Of a stretch of 58,273 bases of DNA, positions 1 through 9,918 are shown one piece after another. How positions within the stretch are numbered: position 1 is the first letter of the stretch; each line of letters starts with the position of its first letter. The DNA is taken from positions 1 through 58,273 of the forward strand of contig JABDGY010000005.1 in assembly GCA_013285805.1 (NCBI GenBank), in the 5' to 3' direction. This stretch comes from Bacteroidota bacterium. Lineage in GTDB: Bacteria; Bacteroidota; Bacteroidia; JABEUT01. The position numbers and the translations under genes are program-made. The notes under the pieces were generated by a model that was not told the origin of the DNA, did not search any database, and was given only the letters and a program-made list of their open reading frames with translations.

Positions 1-1
1 G

Positions 2-1393
2 CACCTGCGTGGCGATAAAGAAGCTTACGCTGACCCTAAGAAATACTTTGATGAAGTAATAGAAATTGACCTTTCAACACTTGAGCCACATGTAAATGGC
101 CCTTACACACCCGATTTAGCTTGGCCCATTTCTAAATTCGCTCAGGCAGTAAAAGATAATGGCTGGCCTGAAAAACTTGAAGTAGGACTTATCGGCTCTT
201 GCACCAACTCATCGTACGAAGATATTGGCCGTGCATCGTCGCTGGCTAAATATGCATCGGAGCATGGGCTAAAAGCAAAATCGGAATACACGGTTACTCC
301 CGGTTCCGAACAGGTTCGCTATACCGTTGACCGCGATGGTTACCTGCAATGGTTTGAAAAGATTGGTGGCGTAGTGCTTGCCAACGCCTGCGGCCCTTGC
401 ATAGGCCAATGGGCAAGGCATACAACTGACCCAAGTAAAAAGAATTCTATCATTACTTCGTTCAACCGCAACTTTGCAAAACGTAACGATGGTAACGAAA
501 ACACACACGCATTTGTAGCATCGCCTGAAATAGTAACAGCGCTGGCGCTGGCAGGTACCCTTGCATTTAATCCGCTGACAGACACTATTACCAACGACAA
601 AGGTGAAAAGGTAAAACTGCCTGAGCCTGTTGGAACAGAACTTCCTGCAAAAGGATTTGATGTAAAGGACCGCGGCTACCAGGAACCTGCAAAAGATGGC
701 AGCGGAGTGAAAGTACTTGTAGCACCTGATTCGCAACGCTTACAGTTATTAGACCCGTTTGCAGCATGGGAGGGAATTGACCTGAAAGGGCTCAGGCTCC
801 TTATTAAAGCAAAAGGCAAGTGTACTACCGACCATATATCAATGGCGGGTCCATGGTTGAAATACCGCGGCCACCTCGATAATATTTCGAACAATATGCT
901 TATTGGCGCCACCAATGCTTTTAATGGTAAAACCGATAATGTGAAGAACGAATTGGATGGCAAATACGATTCAGTGCCTAAGGTACAACGCGCATACAAA
1001 GCCGCCCACATTGGTTCAATAGTGGTAGGCGATGAAAACTATGGCGAAGGCAGCTCACGCGAGCATGCAGCTATGGAACCTCGTTTCCTTGGCGTAAGGG
1101 TTATACTGGTAAAATCGTTTGCACGTATACACGAAACCAACCTTAAGAAACAAGGTATGCTGGCGCTTACGTTTGCGAACAAAGCCGATTACGATAAGAT
1201 AAAAGAAGACGATACTATCGACATTATAGGCCTTACAAGCTTTAAACCCGGTGTGCCGCTTACAGTAGTGTTGCACCACGCCGACGGAACAAAAGATGAA
1301 ATTAAAGCCAACCAGAGCTACAACGAAAACCAGATTGAATGGTTTAAAGCAGGTGGTGCGTTGAATATAATCAGAGCAGCCGCTATTAGCTAA
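2..1393 (+). CDS. acnA/B-like: Aconitate hydratase, C-terminal part (5' end outside window)
   Basis: Open frame from base 2 ([19 protein letters not shown]...[13 protein letters not shown]...[22 protein letters not shown]); aconitase [10 protein letters not shown] and swivel-domain motifs. ORF-track start at 374 is an internal Met. Confidence 0.95.
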   Translation, partial: HLRGDKEAYADPKKYFDEVIEIDLSTLEPHVNGPYTPDLAWPISKFAQAVKDNGWPEKLEVGLIGSCTNSSYEDIGRASSLAKYASEHGLKAKSEYTVTPGSEQVRYTVDRDGYLQWFEKIGGVVLANACGPCIGQWARHTTDPSKKNSIITSFNRNFAKRNDGNENTHAFVASPEIVTALALAGTLAFNPLTDTITNDKGEKVKLPEPVGTELPAKGFDVKDRGYQEPAKDGSGVKVLVAPDSQRLQLLDPFAAWEGIDLKGLRLLIKAKGKCTTDHISMAGPWLKYRGHLDNISNNMLIGATNAFNGKTDNVKNELDGKYDSVPKVQRAYKAAHIGSIVVGDENYGEGSSREHAAMEPRFLGVRVILVKSFARIHETNLKKQGMLALTFANKADYDKIKEDDTIDIIGLTSFKPGVPLTVVLHHADGTKDEIKANQSYNENQIEWFKAGGALNIIRAAAIS

Positions 1394-1426
1394 TGGCCAA
1401 TAGCTATTAGCCAAAAGCAAACAAAA

Positions 1427-1720
1427 GTGATTATAAGAGTTGTAAAAATGGAATTTGAACCGGGAAGGGTAAATGATTTTTTAGAGTTGTTTACCTCAAC
1501 TCGGGTTAAGATAGCAGGGTTTGAAGGATGCACAGGGCTACAACTACTCAATGATGTAAAATCTGCTAATGTATTTTTTACGTATAGTACATGGAAGTCA
1601 GAACAGCACCTGGAGAACTATCGCAACTCAGATTTATTTAAAGGCACCTGGGAAAAGACAAAAGCAATGTTCAGTAATAAAGCACAGGCATGGAGCCTAA
1701 AAGAAGTAAATAATGAATAA
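1427..1720 (+). CDS. Small ABM-type (antibiotic biosynthesis monooxygenase-like) dimeric alpha/beta barrel protein
   Basis: 97 aa; pattern MIIRVVKMEFEPGRVNDFLELF...GCTGLQLL...FFTYSTWKSEQHLENYRNSDLF typical of ABM domain; GTG start. Confidence 0.75.
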   Translation: MIIRVVKMEFEPGRVNDFLELFTSTRVKIAGFEGCTGLQLLNDVKSANVFFTYSTWKSEQHLENYRNSDLFKGTWEKTKAMFSNKAQAWSLKEVNNE

Positions 1721-1806
1721 CGAACATGGAATGTCGAACTCTGAAGTAAATACCCAAAAACATATTTCGGTATTCATTATTCAATGTTCAATATTCGATA
1801 TTAAAT
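1711..1806. repeat. Dispersed AT-rich intergenic repeat
   Basis: AATAATGAATAACGAA...TTCAATATTCGATATT; related copy at 26200..26279. Confidence 0.6.
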
Positions 1807-1809
1807 AAT

Positions 1810-3057
1810 ATGGCGACTGACAACAATAAAGCTTCCAGCGCGAAACGCCTAAGGATTGCGGATATTAAACTGAACTCATTGCTTGAAATCACCAAGTCAA
1901 TCAACAAAAACGCCCCTATTGAGGAGCTGCTGGAGATTTATAAAAGTGTATTGCAGCATAAACTGTTCATTGGTAAACTTATACTGCTGAGGTACGACCA
2001 TGGATGGAGCCCCATGTTGCATTATGGTATGCGAGGAGATAATTACACGACTGTATTAGAGCATGCAAAAAAATATACCGATATACGCGAAATTACTTCT
2101 GTGGGTGGTGACCAATGGCCCAAGAAAGAAAGTTTTGAAATCATTATTCCTGTATATCATAAAAACAGCCCACTGGCCTATGTGTTTCTTGGCGACCTGA
2201 ATGATGATACTATTGGAGTGAGCCCTGCAATTAAGCACCTGCCGTTTATACAAACGCTTACCAATATATTAGTTGTTGCTATTGAAAATAAAAAGCTGGC
2301 TAAGGAAAGCATACAACAGGCCGTATTACAGCGGGAGCTCGACCTGGCCAAGGAAATACAATCTATTCTTGTACCCAGCATACTACCGCACACCCACGAA
2401 CTGGATATGGACGCGGTTTACCTGCCCTTCCACCAGATTAGCGGCGATTATTACGATTTTATCCCGCTCGATGAAAGCGAGTTTGCCATTTGCATAGCCG
2501 ACGTATCGGGCAAAGGTATAGCGGCAGCTTTGCTTATGAGTAACTTCCAGGCTAACCTGCTGGCCCTTATTGAACAAACATCTTCGCTTACCGAGCTTAT
2601 TATCCGCCTGAACAGGAAAGTGGTACAGACCGCAAGAGGAGAGAGTTTCATCACCTTCTTCATTGCGAAATATAACCGCCTTACACAAACATTGCATTAC
2701 ATAAACGCGGGCCACTACCCTCCCCTTCTTCACATGGAGGATACCGTAACCATGCTGAAATCGGGCTGCCCTGCCTTAGGCATGCTGAACGAAATACCCA
2801 ATGTAAAGGAAGGTATTTTAACCATCAGGCCGCCGGCTACATTCCTTACTTATACTGACGGTATAATTGAACTGGAGAATGATAACAAAGAAGAATTCGG
2901 CCTTGAAAAACTAACTGACTTATTTACCACCAACGTAAATGAGCACAGAACGGCAAAACAGCTTACCACCAGTATAATTGACGAATTAAAGAGCTTTAAA
3001 GGAACCAAAGAATATGTTGACGATATAACCCTGCTTGTCTGCCGGATTCTTAGCTAG
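1810..3057 (+). CDS. PP2C/SpoIIE-type serine phosphatase with N-terminal GAF-like sensor (RsbU-like)
   Basis: LDLAKEIQSILVPSILP...SGDYYDFIPLDESEFAICIADVSGKGIAAALLMSNFQA...YINAGHYPPLL...TDGIIELEN; SpoIIE domain motifs. Confidence 0.9.
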   Translation: MATDNNKASSAKRLRIADIKLNSLLEITKSINKNAPIEELLEIYKSVLQHKLFIGKLILLRYDHGWSPMLHYGMRGDNYTTVLEHAKKYTDIREITSVGGDQWPKKESFEIIIPVYHKNSPLAYVFLGDLNDDTIGVSPAIKHLPFIQTLTNILVVAIENKKLAKESIQQAVLQRELDLAKEIQSILVPSILPHTHELDMDAVYLPFHQISGDYYDFIPLDESEFAICIADVSGKGIAAALLMSNFQANLLALIEQTSSLTELIIRLNRKVVQTARGESFITFFIAKYNRLTQTLHYINAGHYPPLLHMEDTVTMLKSGCPALGMLNEIPNVKEGILTIRPPATFLTYTDGIIELENDNKEEFGLEKLTDLFTTNVNEHRTAKQLTTSIIDELKSFKGTKEYVDDITLLVCRILS

Positions 3058-4513
3058 CCAGGGTTGCCGGCACTTCAGTTTTCTTTTTTCCGTAACTTAA
3101 ATCTATTGCAACAAGCATTCCTAAAAAGCCCCAGAAAGGTACCGCTGCTTTATCCGTATCAAGAAAGTTATTCATACCACCGTGAATGAAATAAGTAACC
3201 AGCCCAAGGTAAATACTCAAAACAATTATTCTCAGTTCCTTATCTTCAAGCCTGTAATAAAGATTAAATGACAGTATTGTAATTGCGACCACAATGGCAA
3301 GGAAAGAAAGCATGCCCAATACACCTTGTTCTGCTAATGGGCCAAGGTATTCGCTATGCGCGTTACCGCCATTACCGAGGTTTGTACTAATAATAGTACG
3401 GTTATACGAAAGCTGGTAAGGCGCATATTGAAACTGGTACGTTCCGGGGCCAAAGCCAACCCAGGGTTTATCTTTAAACATGCGTATAGCGCAACTCCAG
3501 CGGTTTATACGTTCTTTATTCGATGCGTCAGATGAAATGTTCGATATCGATTGTATTTCCGTACTTATGTCCTCTGATACTTCCTTGTTATTATGCTCAA
3601 GCTTCAGTATTATTTTATCCTGGTAAATAAAGGCAACCCCTAAAGCAATAATAAGCATAACCAATATGGTGCGTAATTTCACTTTTAACTTCATAATTAT
3701 AAACACCCCTAAAGCGCCTACAAGGCTTACCCAACCCGCGCGGCTATATGATAACCCGATAGCTATAATAAACAACCCAACCAGGAAGGGCGCAATGGCC
3801 TTGCCTTTTTTATTATCAGTCTTAAGAAAACATAAACCAATAACAATAGGAATGAACATGGCCAGTAAAGCGCCATAGGCTGTATGGTCATTATAAAAAG
3901 GAGTAGCAGCATCGTGTGCAGGTTTTTCAGCAAAATGGCCCTTTGCATGCCTCAAAATAGCATAAACAATAACCCCTGTTAATGATATAATATATAACCA
4001 CCAGAATGTAATGATGTTCTTTTTTTTGTCGAACAGGCAAAGGCCAAGAAAATAGAAAGCTACAACCCCCCAGCTGCGTTCAATAAGAAACTTAAAAGAA
4101 ACGAAAGGCATAGTGCTTGTAAAGCAGGTAATGAACATCCAGGCCAGGCCTGCAAGTATAACTATACTTACCGGGTGTCTTAATAATTTCTTATCTATTC
4201 CGCCATGGGCAAGCCTCAGGATAAACAGTAGCATGGCGCCGAACATAATTGGTTCGGTGGGCAGTGCAACACCAACACCTACCTGGCCAAGGCTAAGGCC
4301 TGGGATTTGTGTAATATTTAGCGATAAAGGGGTAAAAAAAACAACGGCAAGCAGTAAAGTATCGAGTTTAAAAAGCGCCATATATACAATGAGCAATGCA
4401 AACGGCAATAGCGCCATTAAATAGCTCTGGTTATATAGTACCAATAAAGCGTTGGCAAGAATGAAAATCGAACTTGCAACATAAAATGCAATTATATTTC
4501 TCTTGTCCGTCAA
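3050..4513 (-). CDS. O-antigen ligase/polymerase family membrane protein (Wzy/WaaL-like)
   Basis: Multi-TM protein with SYSRAGWVSLVGALGVF and GFGPGTYQFQYAPYQ...NAHSEYLGPLAEQGVLG signatures. Confidence 0.85.
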   Translation of the reverse strand: MTDKRNIIAFYVASSIFILANALLVLYNQSYLMALLPFALLIVYMALFKLDTLLLAVVFFTPLSLNITQIPGLSLGQVGVGVALPTEPIMFGAMLLFILRLAHGGIDKKLLRHPVSIVILAGLAWMFITCFTSTMPFVSFKFLIERSWGVVAFYFLGLCLFDKKKNIITFWWLYIISLTGVIVYAILRHAKGHFAEKPAHDAATPFYNDHTAYGALLAMFIPIVIGLCFLKTDNKKGKAIAPFLVGLFIIAIGLSYSRAGWVSLVGALGVFIIMKLKVKLRTILVMLIIALGVAFIYQDKIILKLEHNNKEVSEDISTEIQSISNISSDASNKERINRWSCAIRMFKDKPWVGFGPGTYQFQYAPYQLSYNRTIISTNLGNGGNAHSEYLGPLAEQGVLGMLSFLAIVVAITILSFNLYYRLEDKELRIIVLSIYLGLVTYFIHGGMNNFLDTDKAAVPFWGFLGMLVAIDLSYGKKKTEVPATLAS

Positions 4514-4525
4514 GGCACTTTATTA

Positions 4526-5443
4526 TTACAACTTCTCTAATACTCTAATTGCAAGAACAGAGAACAGGAAAGATGATGCGCATGCTATAACTAAAATAAG
4601 CCAGCGCACCGGGTACGATTTCTTATCAGCTACAAAAGGAGTAGTAACCATGTTTGAATATGTCAGTTGCTTATTCACATCTTTCATAGCGTCTTCATAC
4701 TTAATCAATATATCATCGTAATTAGCAAGGGCCGAATTAAGGTGCTGGTTAACCGCATTCAATTCCATTCCCTTTTCTTCCATATTCTTCATGGCAGTTG
4801 AAACATCTGCATTTTTAGATGACTGGTAATATGCCCTGGTTACCTCGCGGGTCTGGTTACCGTAGTCCAGTAATCCGTATTCTGTACTGAGTGACTTAGA
4901 AAGGCCGGATAAAGAATCACATTCTTTCTTCTTATTATCAAGCAGTTTCTTCCATATTCTGGCCACCTCTACCGATTTTTCCTTCTGAACACCCAACACC
5001 TTTTGGTTAAGCACGTCAAGAACCCCGTTCACAATTTTATACGCCGTATCGGGGTTAATGTCAAAGACGCTAATCTCAACAGCTTCATATTCGGTAGCGC
5101 TTACATTTACGTTTTTATCATATTTTTCCAATAATTCTGTTTTCCAATCCTTCTCGGTGGTTGAATCTATTTTATAATGCTTAGTAAGGTTAAACCTATC
5201 GATAACCCCTTTCTTAATATCGGTCGAATTAAGAAACTCAAGCATCTGCTCGGTCGAAGTCTCACGAGAATAAGTAGAGAGATTATATGGATATACTACA
5301 GCTGTTGATTTAAACAGCGGGGGAATAAACGAAGGTGAAGAGAATATTACCGATGCCAGTATTGCCAATACCTGCACGGCAATAAGCGGCTTCCTATGCT
5401 TAAATAGCCATTTCAGGTAACCCGTATGATTAAAGGCATTCAT
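4526..5443 (-). CDS. Wzz-like polysaccharide chain-length determinant protein
   Basis: Two TM helices flanking coiled-coil periplasmic region; N-term YLKWLFKHRKPLIAV...PLFKSTAVVYPYN, C-term KKSYPVRWLILVIACASSFLFSVL. Confidence 0.75.
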   Translation of the reverse strand: MNAFNHTGYLKWLFKHRKPLIAVQVLAILASVIFSSPSFIPPLFKSTAVVYPYNLSTYSRETSTEQMLEFLNSTDIKKGVIDRFNLTKHYKIDSTTEKDWKTELLEKYDKNVNVSATEYEAVEISVFDINPDTAYKIVNGVLDVLNQKVLGVQKEKSVEVARIWKKLLDNKKKECDSLSGLSKSLSTEYGLLDYGNQTREVTRAYYQSSKNADVSTAMKNMEEKGMELNAVNQHLNSALANYDDILIKYEDAMKDVNKQLTYSNMVTTPFVADKKSYPVRWLILVIACASSFLFSVLAIRVLEKL

Positions 5444-5448
5444 GGGGT

Positions 5449-6498
5449 TTATCGGTTCAATTGTTGAGATGGTTTGTCCATCTGCTTTAACTTGGACATC
5501 ACCACCTTTACCCTTGGGGTAATTAATAGGAATACGAGGCCGAAAAAAAAAGCGGCTAGTGTGGAAATAAACACCACGATCCAGCGGACCGGCAGTGATC
5601 GCCTTTCAGGCTTAATAGCATGTTCCGCAACAAAGAATGGAGGAACCACTTTATCCATATTAGCTTTGGCCTCCAAATAACCTTGCTTTACCTGCAGCAT
5701 CCATTTATACTGGTCCTGTAAATCATTAAATAAGTCCCAATAACCGCTACCGAATATAGCAAAATTATTCAGTTTATCTTCCATTAATTTCGCTTCCGTA
5801 GCACTACCCTTGGTTTGCGCATCGGCATAGCCTTTTGTAAGTTCCTTTACCTGCAAATCGTAGCTCAGAATACCTTCCTTGCGGTAAAAATTCATTGAAT
5901 CATTAAGCTTCTTTAATACAATGCAGGCTGAATCATACTGGTGTTTAACAATTTCCAGCGCCGCTTTAGCACGTTTAAGAATTATCTGCTTGTAAATAGA
6001 ATCGGCTATGTCAGCAATTCCGGCTGCAAGAGCCGAATCTTTGGGGGGGCTTTCATCATAAACCGTAATCTTAATCGACTGGTATTCTGTTTGGTCGAAC
6101 TGGAAGTTCTCACTGTAATAGTCTTTTAAAGTGGCATTTTTATGCCAGTCCTTGGTCAATCCATAATAATTGAACAAATCATATTTCTTTGCCAGGGCAT
6201 ACATAACATCGTCAGACTTCAGTAACTGCATCATCTGCTCACAGTTCTTATCGTCGCCAAAAGCAAGGTAGTCCTTCGACTCATAGGCTTGCTCTTCAAG
6301 CAAAGCCCTTGATATATTGTTATTCTGCGCCGAAAACAATATAACGCTGGCTTTATATTTTACAGGTAACAATAAGGCTACTCCTGAACTAAGGATAGCT
6401 GCCACAACCGATATAATAAACAAGGCCTTGCGGTGCCTGAATAAGGTCACCACAAAATTTTCGGAATTCTGAAAAAACGGGTTATTCTCTTTTTCCAT
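5449..6498 (-). CDS. Wzz-like polysaccharide chain-length determinant protein (second copy)
   Basis: Same architecture: LFRHRKALFIISVVAAILSSGVALLLPVKYKASVILF ... ERRSLPVRWIVVFISTLAAFFFGLVFLLI; 5 bp upstream of previous gene. Confidence 0.75.
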   Translation of the reverse strand: MEKENNPFFQNSENFVVTLFRHRKALFIISVVAAILSSGVALLLPVKYKASVILFSAQNNNISRALLEEQAYESKDYLAFGDDKNCEQMMQLLKSDDVMYALAKKYDLFNYYGLTKDWHKNATLKDYYSENFQFDQTEYQSIKITVYDESPPKDSALAAGIADIADSIYKQIILKRAKAALEIVKHQYDSACIVLKKLNDSMNFYRKEGILSYDLQVKELTKGYADAQTKGSATEAKLMEDKLNNFAIFGSGYWDLFNDLQDQYKWMLQVKQGYLEAKANMDKVVPPFFVAEHAIKPERRSLPVRWIVVFISTLAAFFFGLVFLLITPRVKVVMSKLKQMDKPSQQLNR

Positions 6499-6552
6499 TA
6501 ATTATATACTTAGACCACGAAAGGGCAGCAAAAATAAAATAATTTCTGCATC

Positions 6553-7992
6553 TCAGCCGTTTTTCATCACATTTAGGAAGCCTTTTATGTTTAAAAGTCC
6601 CACTGCAAAGGCTAAAATGCCCGATGCGCCGCACATCAATACAAAGTTCAACTTCCAGTCAAAAGGTAATATAGAACTGAAATACCCCAAAACTATCACC
6701 CCAATTGCGAAAACCAAAAGGGTAGCAAACAGCCTGTAAATCATATTAAACTTGAATATGCGCTGCACTACAATAACCTGTATTGTGGGAACAAGTAACT
6801 GGGTGGTAAGGCTTACACATGCAGCGCCAACGGCATGAAAACGTGGAATAAGTATAAGATTACATACTATATTGAATACCATTCCGGAAGCAGCTATAAT
6901 ATTGAGATATTTAAGGTTTCCATTAGCAGTAAGCAAGGTTCCGAAAACATATTGAGTGGCAGTACCCAAAAAACAGCACATAAGTATTGAAAATACAGCA
7001 GCAGCCTCTTCCACATCATTTTTATAAAGCATCTTCATGATATTATAAGAATTAAAGTAGCACGATACAGCCACTACAATTGCCAACGCAAACAGCAATG
7101 TATACGACACCTTCACCATCGACTCAACCGATTCTTTGAACTTTAGCATACGGGAAAAAATGGGCAGTAGCAGCCCTGCCGACAGCACGGCTATCATATT
7201 AGTCGCATCCAGTAATCTGAAAGCCTGGGCATAAATACCATCCTGTACACCATTATCTTTCACAAGCCTTTCTATCAAATAACCATCAACGCGATTGTAG
7301 AATGACATAATCATAGCCAGCAAGGCAAAAGGAAAACTTTGCTTCAGTATCATAATACTAAAAGTACGGTTCCAGTCAAATGAAATAAAGCCTGCCTTGC
7401 GGAATACAATAATAAAGGCTATAAAGGCTGTAAGCCCGTAGGCTATTAACTGCGCATATACATAGTCCATTATATCAATGGATCTACTCATAAAATGAAA
7501 CCATAGAAACGGAGCACAAAGTGCAATGGCAATTAAACGATCCATGGCAGACAGTATACTATCGGTTTTAAATAGGTGCAAGCCCGATATATTTGAACGC
7601 AGGTAGGCAATGAATGAAATGAAGAACTGCATAAGGCATAAAATCAACAACAATTTCATCCGCCTGAAATCATAGCCAGATGCCAACCCCACCGTCATAG
7701 AAATAGCAAGGTAAACAAGGGCAAGGGTGAGTTTCAAAATGATCATCCTCGAAAAATGCTTGGAAAGCAGGTGCGTATTCTGGGCTATGTTCCTATTATT
7801 AAAATTGGTTATACCCAGGTCGAGTATTACGTTAAAAAGGAATGAGAAGCTATATAGCCCGAAAAACACACCATATTCAGAAGGGCCTACAGTGTTCTGC
7901 ACACCTCTGTCAATAGCAAAAATGAAGAAGGGCTTAATCGAGAGGTTTAAACCAAGTACAAGAGCAAGATTGGTGATAAAAGCTTTCTTCAT
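6553..7992 (-). CDS. Polysaccharide flippase / Wzx-type MATE-like membrane protein
   Basis: About 479 aa, 12+ TM segments, N-term ALVLGLNLSIKPFFIFAIDRGVQNTVGPSEYGVFFGLYSFSFL. Confidence 0.85.
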   Translation of the reverse strand: MKKAFITNLALVLGLNLSIKPFFIFAIDRGVQNTVGPSEYGVFFGLYSFSFLFNVILDLGITNFNNRNIAQNTHLLSKHFSRMIILKLTLALVYLAISMTVGLASGYDFRRMKLLLILCLMQFFISFIAYLRSNISGLHLFKTDSILSAMDRLIAIALCAPFLWFHFMSRSIDIMDYVYAQLIAYGLTAFIAFIIVFRKAGFISFDWNRTFSIMILKQSFPFALLAMIMSFYNRVDGYLIERLVKDNGVQDGIYAQAFRLLDATNMIAVLSAGLLLPIFSRMLKFKESVESMVKVSYTLLFALAIVVAVSCYFNSYNIMKMLYKNDVEEAAAVFSILMCCFLGTATQYVFGTLLTANGNLKYLNIIAASGMVFNIVCNLILIPRFHAVGAACVSLTTQLLVPTIQVIVVQRIFKFNMIYRLFATLLVFAIGVIVLGYFSSILPFDWKLNFVLMCGASGILAFAVGLLNIKGFLNVMKNG

Positions 7993-8165
7993 TAATTTAA
8001 AATGGGTTGCTAAAATATAAGTTTTATCCCAAATAGGTCAAAAGCTCTAAGTTAAAGAGAGTTAAAAGACACCATAGGTGGACTGCATATTAACCTCTGA
8101 TTACTTGCAATGGGCACTCGAAGGCTTACATTAGCCTTTACACAAAACTATTAAAACCTGTTTTA

Positions 8166-9278
8166 TCAGGAAGGTATTGGCGGAGGGGCTGAACCAAATA
8201 CGTTCGATACTTCAGGAACTTGTCCTGCTGCGGTCCATGCGGCCATGCCTGCTTTCCATATAAGTGTTTCACGTTTCAATGCACCCGACTGCACCATTTC
8301 TGCCAGTTGCTGCTCATTAAACGGGCCTGCCTGCTTACCATCAACCGCTACAAAGAATTGCACTGCCTGCGGTATTGGAGGTGGCGGAGGAGCAGCTTGT
8401 TGCTGTTGGTTCATCTGGTTAACTGCTTGGCCCATAGTATTAGCCATCATATTTCCCATTCCAAGACCAACACCAACACCCATACCCATTCCGGCCAATC
8501 CGCCCTGGTTAGCGGCTGCGGTTTGCACTGAGTTAGCGATATTCATTTGAGTCAACTTGCTCATATCAATCTTGCCAAGCCTGCTGTATTGGTAAATTTC
8601 CTTTTGAAGTTCCGGAGGAAGAGATACATTCTCTACTATAAAGTTAGTAAGCGTTAGCCCGAAGTTGCCAACAGTAGGCTCTAATTTCTCCTTAGCAAAA
8701 GTAGAGAATTCCTCAAGGTTAGCCGAAAATTTCTCTATTCCAAGGTTACTCTTGGCAACAGCATTGGTAAGATTGCTCACCATCATACTGCGTATCTGTC
8801 CGCCAATATCTTCAGTAGTAAACTGGCTATTGGTTCCTGTAAGCTCTTCCACAAACTTTTTAGGGTCCGATACTTTGAAAGAATACGTACCGAATGCACG
8901 CAGGTCAACCATACCGAATTTTTCATCGTTCAGCATTATAGGGTTCTTCGTTCCCCATTTCTGGTCCGTATACTGGCGTGTGTTCACAAAGTAAACATCT
9001 ACTTTAAACGGACTATTAAAGCCATATTTCCATCCTCTAAGGGTGGTAAGTACTGGTATATTCTTCGTTTCCAATGTGTGTGTACCCGGCATGAAAACGT
9101 CGGCAATCTGCCCTTCGTTTACAAATACCGCTGCCTGCGACTGGCGAACAACGAGCTTTGCGCCGTTCTTTATTTCGTCTTGCCAGCGTGGAAAACGCCA
9201 GAGCAGTGTATCGCTCGAGTCATCGTTCCACTCAATAATATCAATTAATTCGTGTGAAATACCGCTAAATAATCCCAT
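8166..9278 (-). CDS. SPFH-domain (virion core/YdjI-like) protein with C-terminal GYF_2 domain
   Basis: MGLFSGISHELIDIIEWNDDSSDTLLWRFPR...SQAAVFVNEGQIADVFMPGTHTLETKNIP; Gly/Met/Gln linker; C-term AVDGKQAGPFNEQQLAEMVQSGALKRETLIWKAGMAAWTAAGQVPEV. Confidence 0.88.
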   Translation of the reverse strand: MGLFSGISHELIDIIEWNDDSSDTLLWRFPRWQDEIKNGAKLVVRQSQAAVFVNEGQIADVFMPGTHTLETKNIPVLTTLRGWKYGFNSPFKVDVYFVNTRQYTDQKWGTKNPIMLNDEKFGMVDLRAFGTYSFKVSDPKKFVEELTGTNSQFTTEDIGGQIRSMMVSNLTNAVAKSNLGIEKFSANLEEFSTFAKEKLEPTVGNFGLTLTNFIVENVSLPPELQKEIYQYSRLGKIDMSKLTQMNIANSVQTAAANQGGLAGMGMGVGVGLGMGNMMANTMGQAVNQMNQQQQAAPPPPPIPQAVQFFVAVDGKQAGPFNEQQLAEMVQSGALKRETLIWKAGMAAWTAAGQVPEVSNVFGSAPPPIPS

Positions 9279-9383
9279 AGTAGATAGATTTGATTAAGGC
9301 GAATTTAAGCAAAATATAATACCAACCGCTTTTTACTTATTTATAGTCTTTTACTATATTAGCTTTCCTTATTTAAGCTAACT

Positions 9384-9917
9384 ATGAAGACGATAAAAGG
9401 CCTTTTTTACCTTGTTACCGTTTGTTTATTTATGATATCATGCGATTCCGTTAAAATAGACCATAAAAACCAGGAACTACCACAGTTCAGTATTATAGGT
9501 ATCTCGGTACACACTACCAATGCAGGCGGGCAATCTCAAAAGGATATTGGCGACCTGTTTACCAAATTCATGATTGAAAATACCATGGCTAAAATACCGG
9601 GCAGGCTATCTGATGAAACATATTGCATGTACACCGACTATGAAAGCGATTTTCAAGGGCCTTATACTTGTATATTAGGGTGCAAGGTAAAATCGCTTGA
9701 TAGCATACCTGCCGGAATGATAGGGAAGGAAATACCTGCTACAAAATACAATGTATATACATCAACAGGCAAACTACCCGATTGCGTAATGAACACCTGG
9801 ATTGGAATATGGAAATCTGCTCCGGATAGAAAGTATTCAGCCGACTTTGATGTTTATGGCGACAAGGCTAAAAACCCTGCTAACGCCGAAGTTGAGACTT
9901 ATGTTTCTGTAAAATAA
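9384..9917 (+). CDS. Lipoprotein with GyrI-like/effector-binding domain
   Basis: Lipobox MISC; C-term PDRKYSADFDVYGDKAKNPANAEVETYVSVK resembles AraC-effector-binding (GyrI/Cass2) end. Confidence 0.6.
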   Translation: MKTIKGLFYLVTVCLFMISCDSVKIDHKNQELPQFSIIGISVHTTNAGGQSQKDIGDLFTKFMIENTMAKIPGRLSDETYCMYTDYESDFQGPYTCILGCKVKSLDSIPAGMIGKEIPATKYNVYTSTGKLPDCVMNTWIGIWKSAPDRKYSADFDVYGDKAKNPANAEVETYVSVK

Positions 9918-9918
9918 G

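Noticed and set aside
269-1420. Several minus-strand ORFs over aconitase (269..736, 340..600, 676..1011, 1055..1420)
   Set aside because: Shadow ORFs on the antisense of a conserved coding gene; no start/promoter context and no plausible protein composition.
6053-6059. G7 tract inside the second wzz-like gene as a phase-variation site
   Set aside because: Frame is intact and 7-mers of G or C are expected about once or twice in 58 kb at this composition; not compelling without read data.
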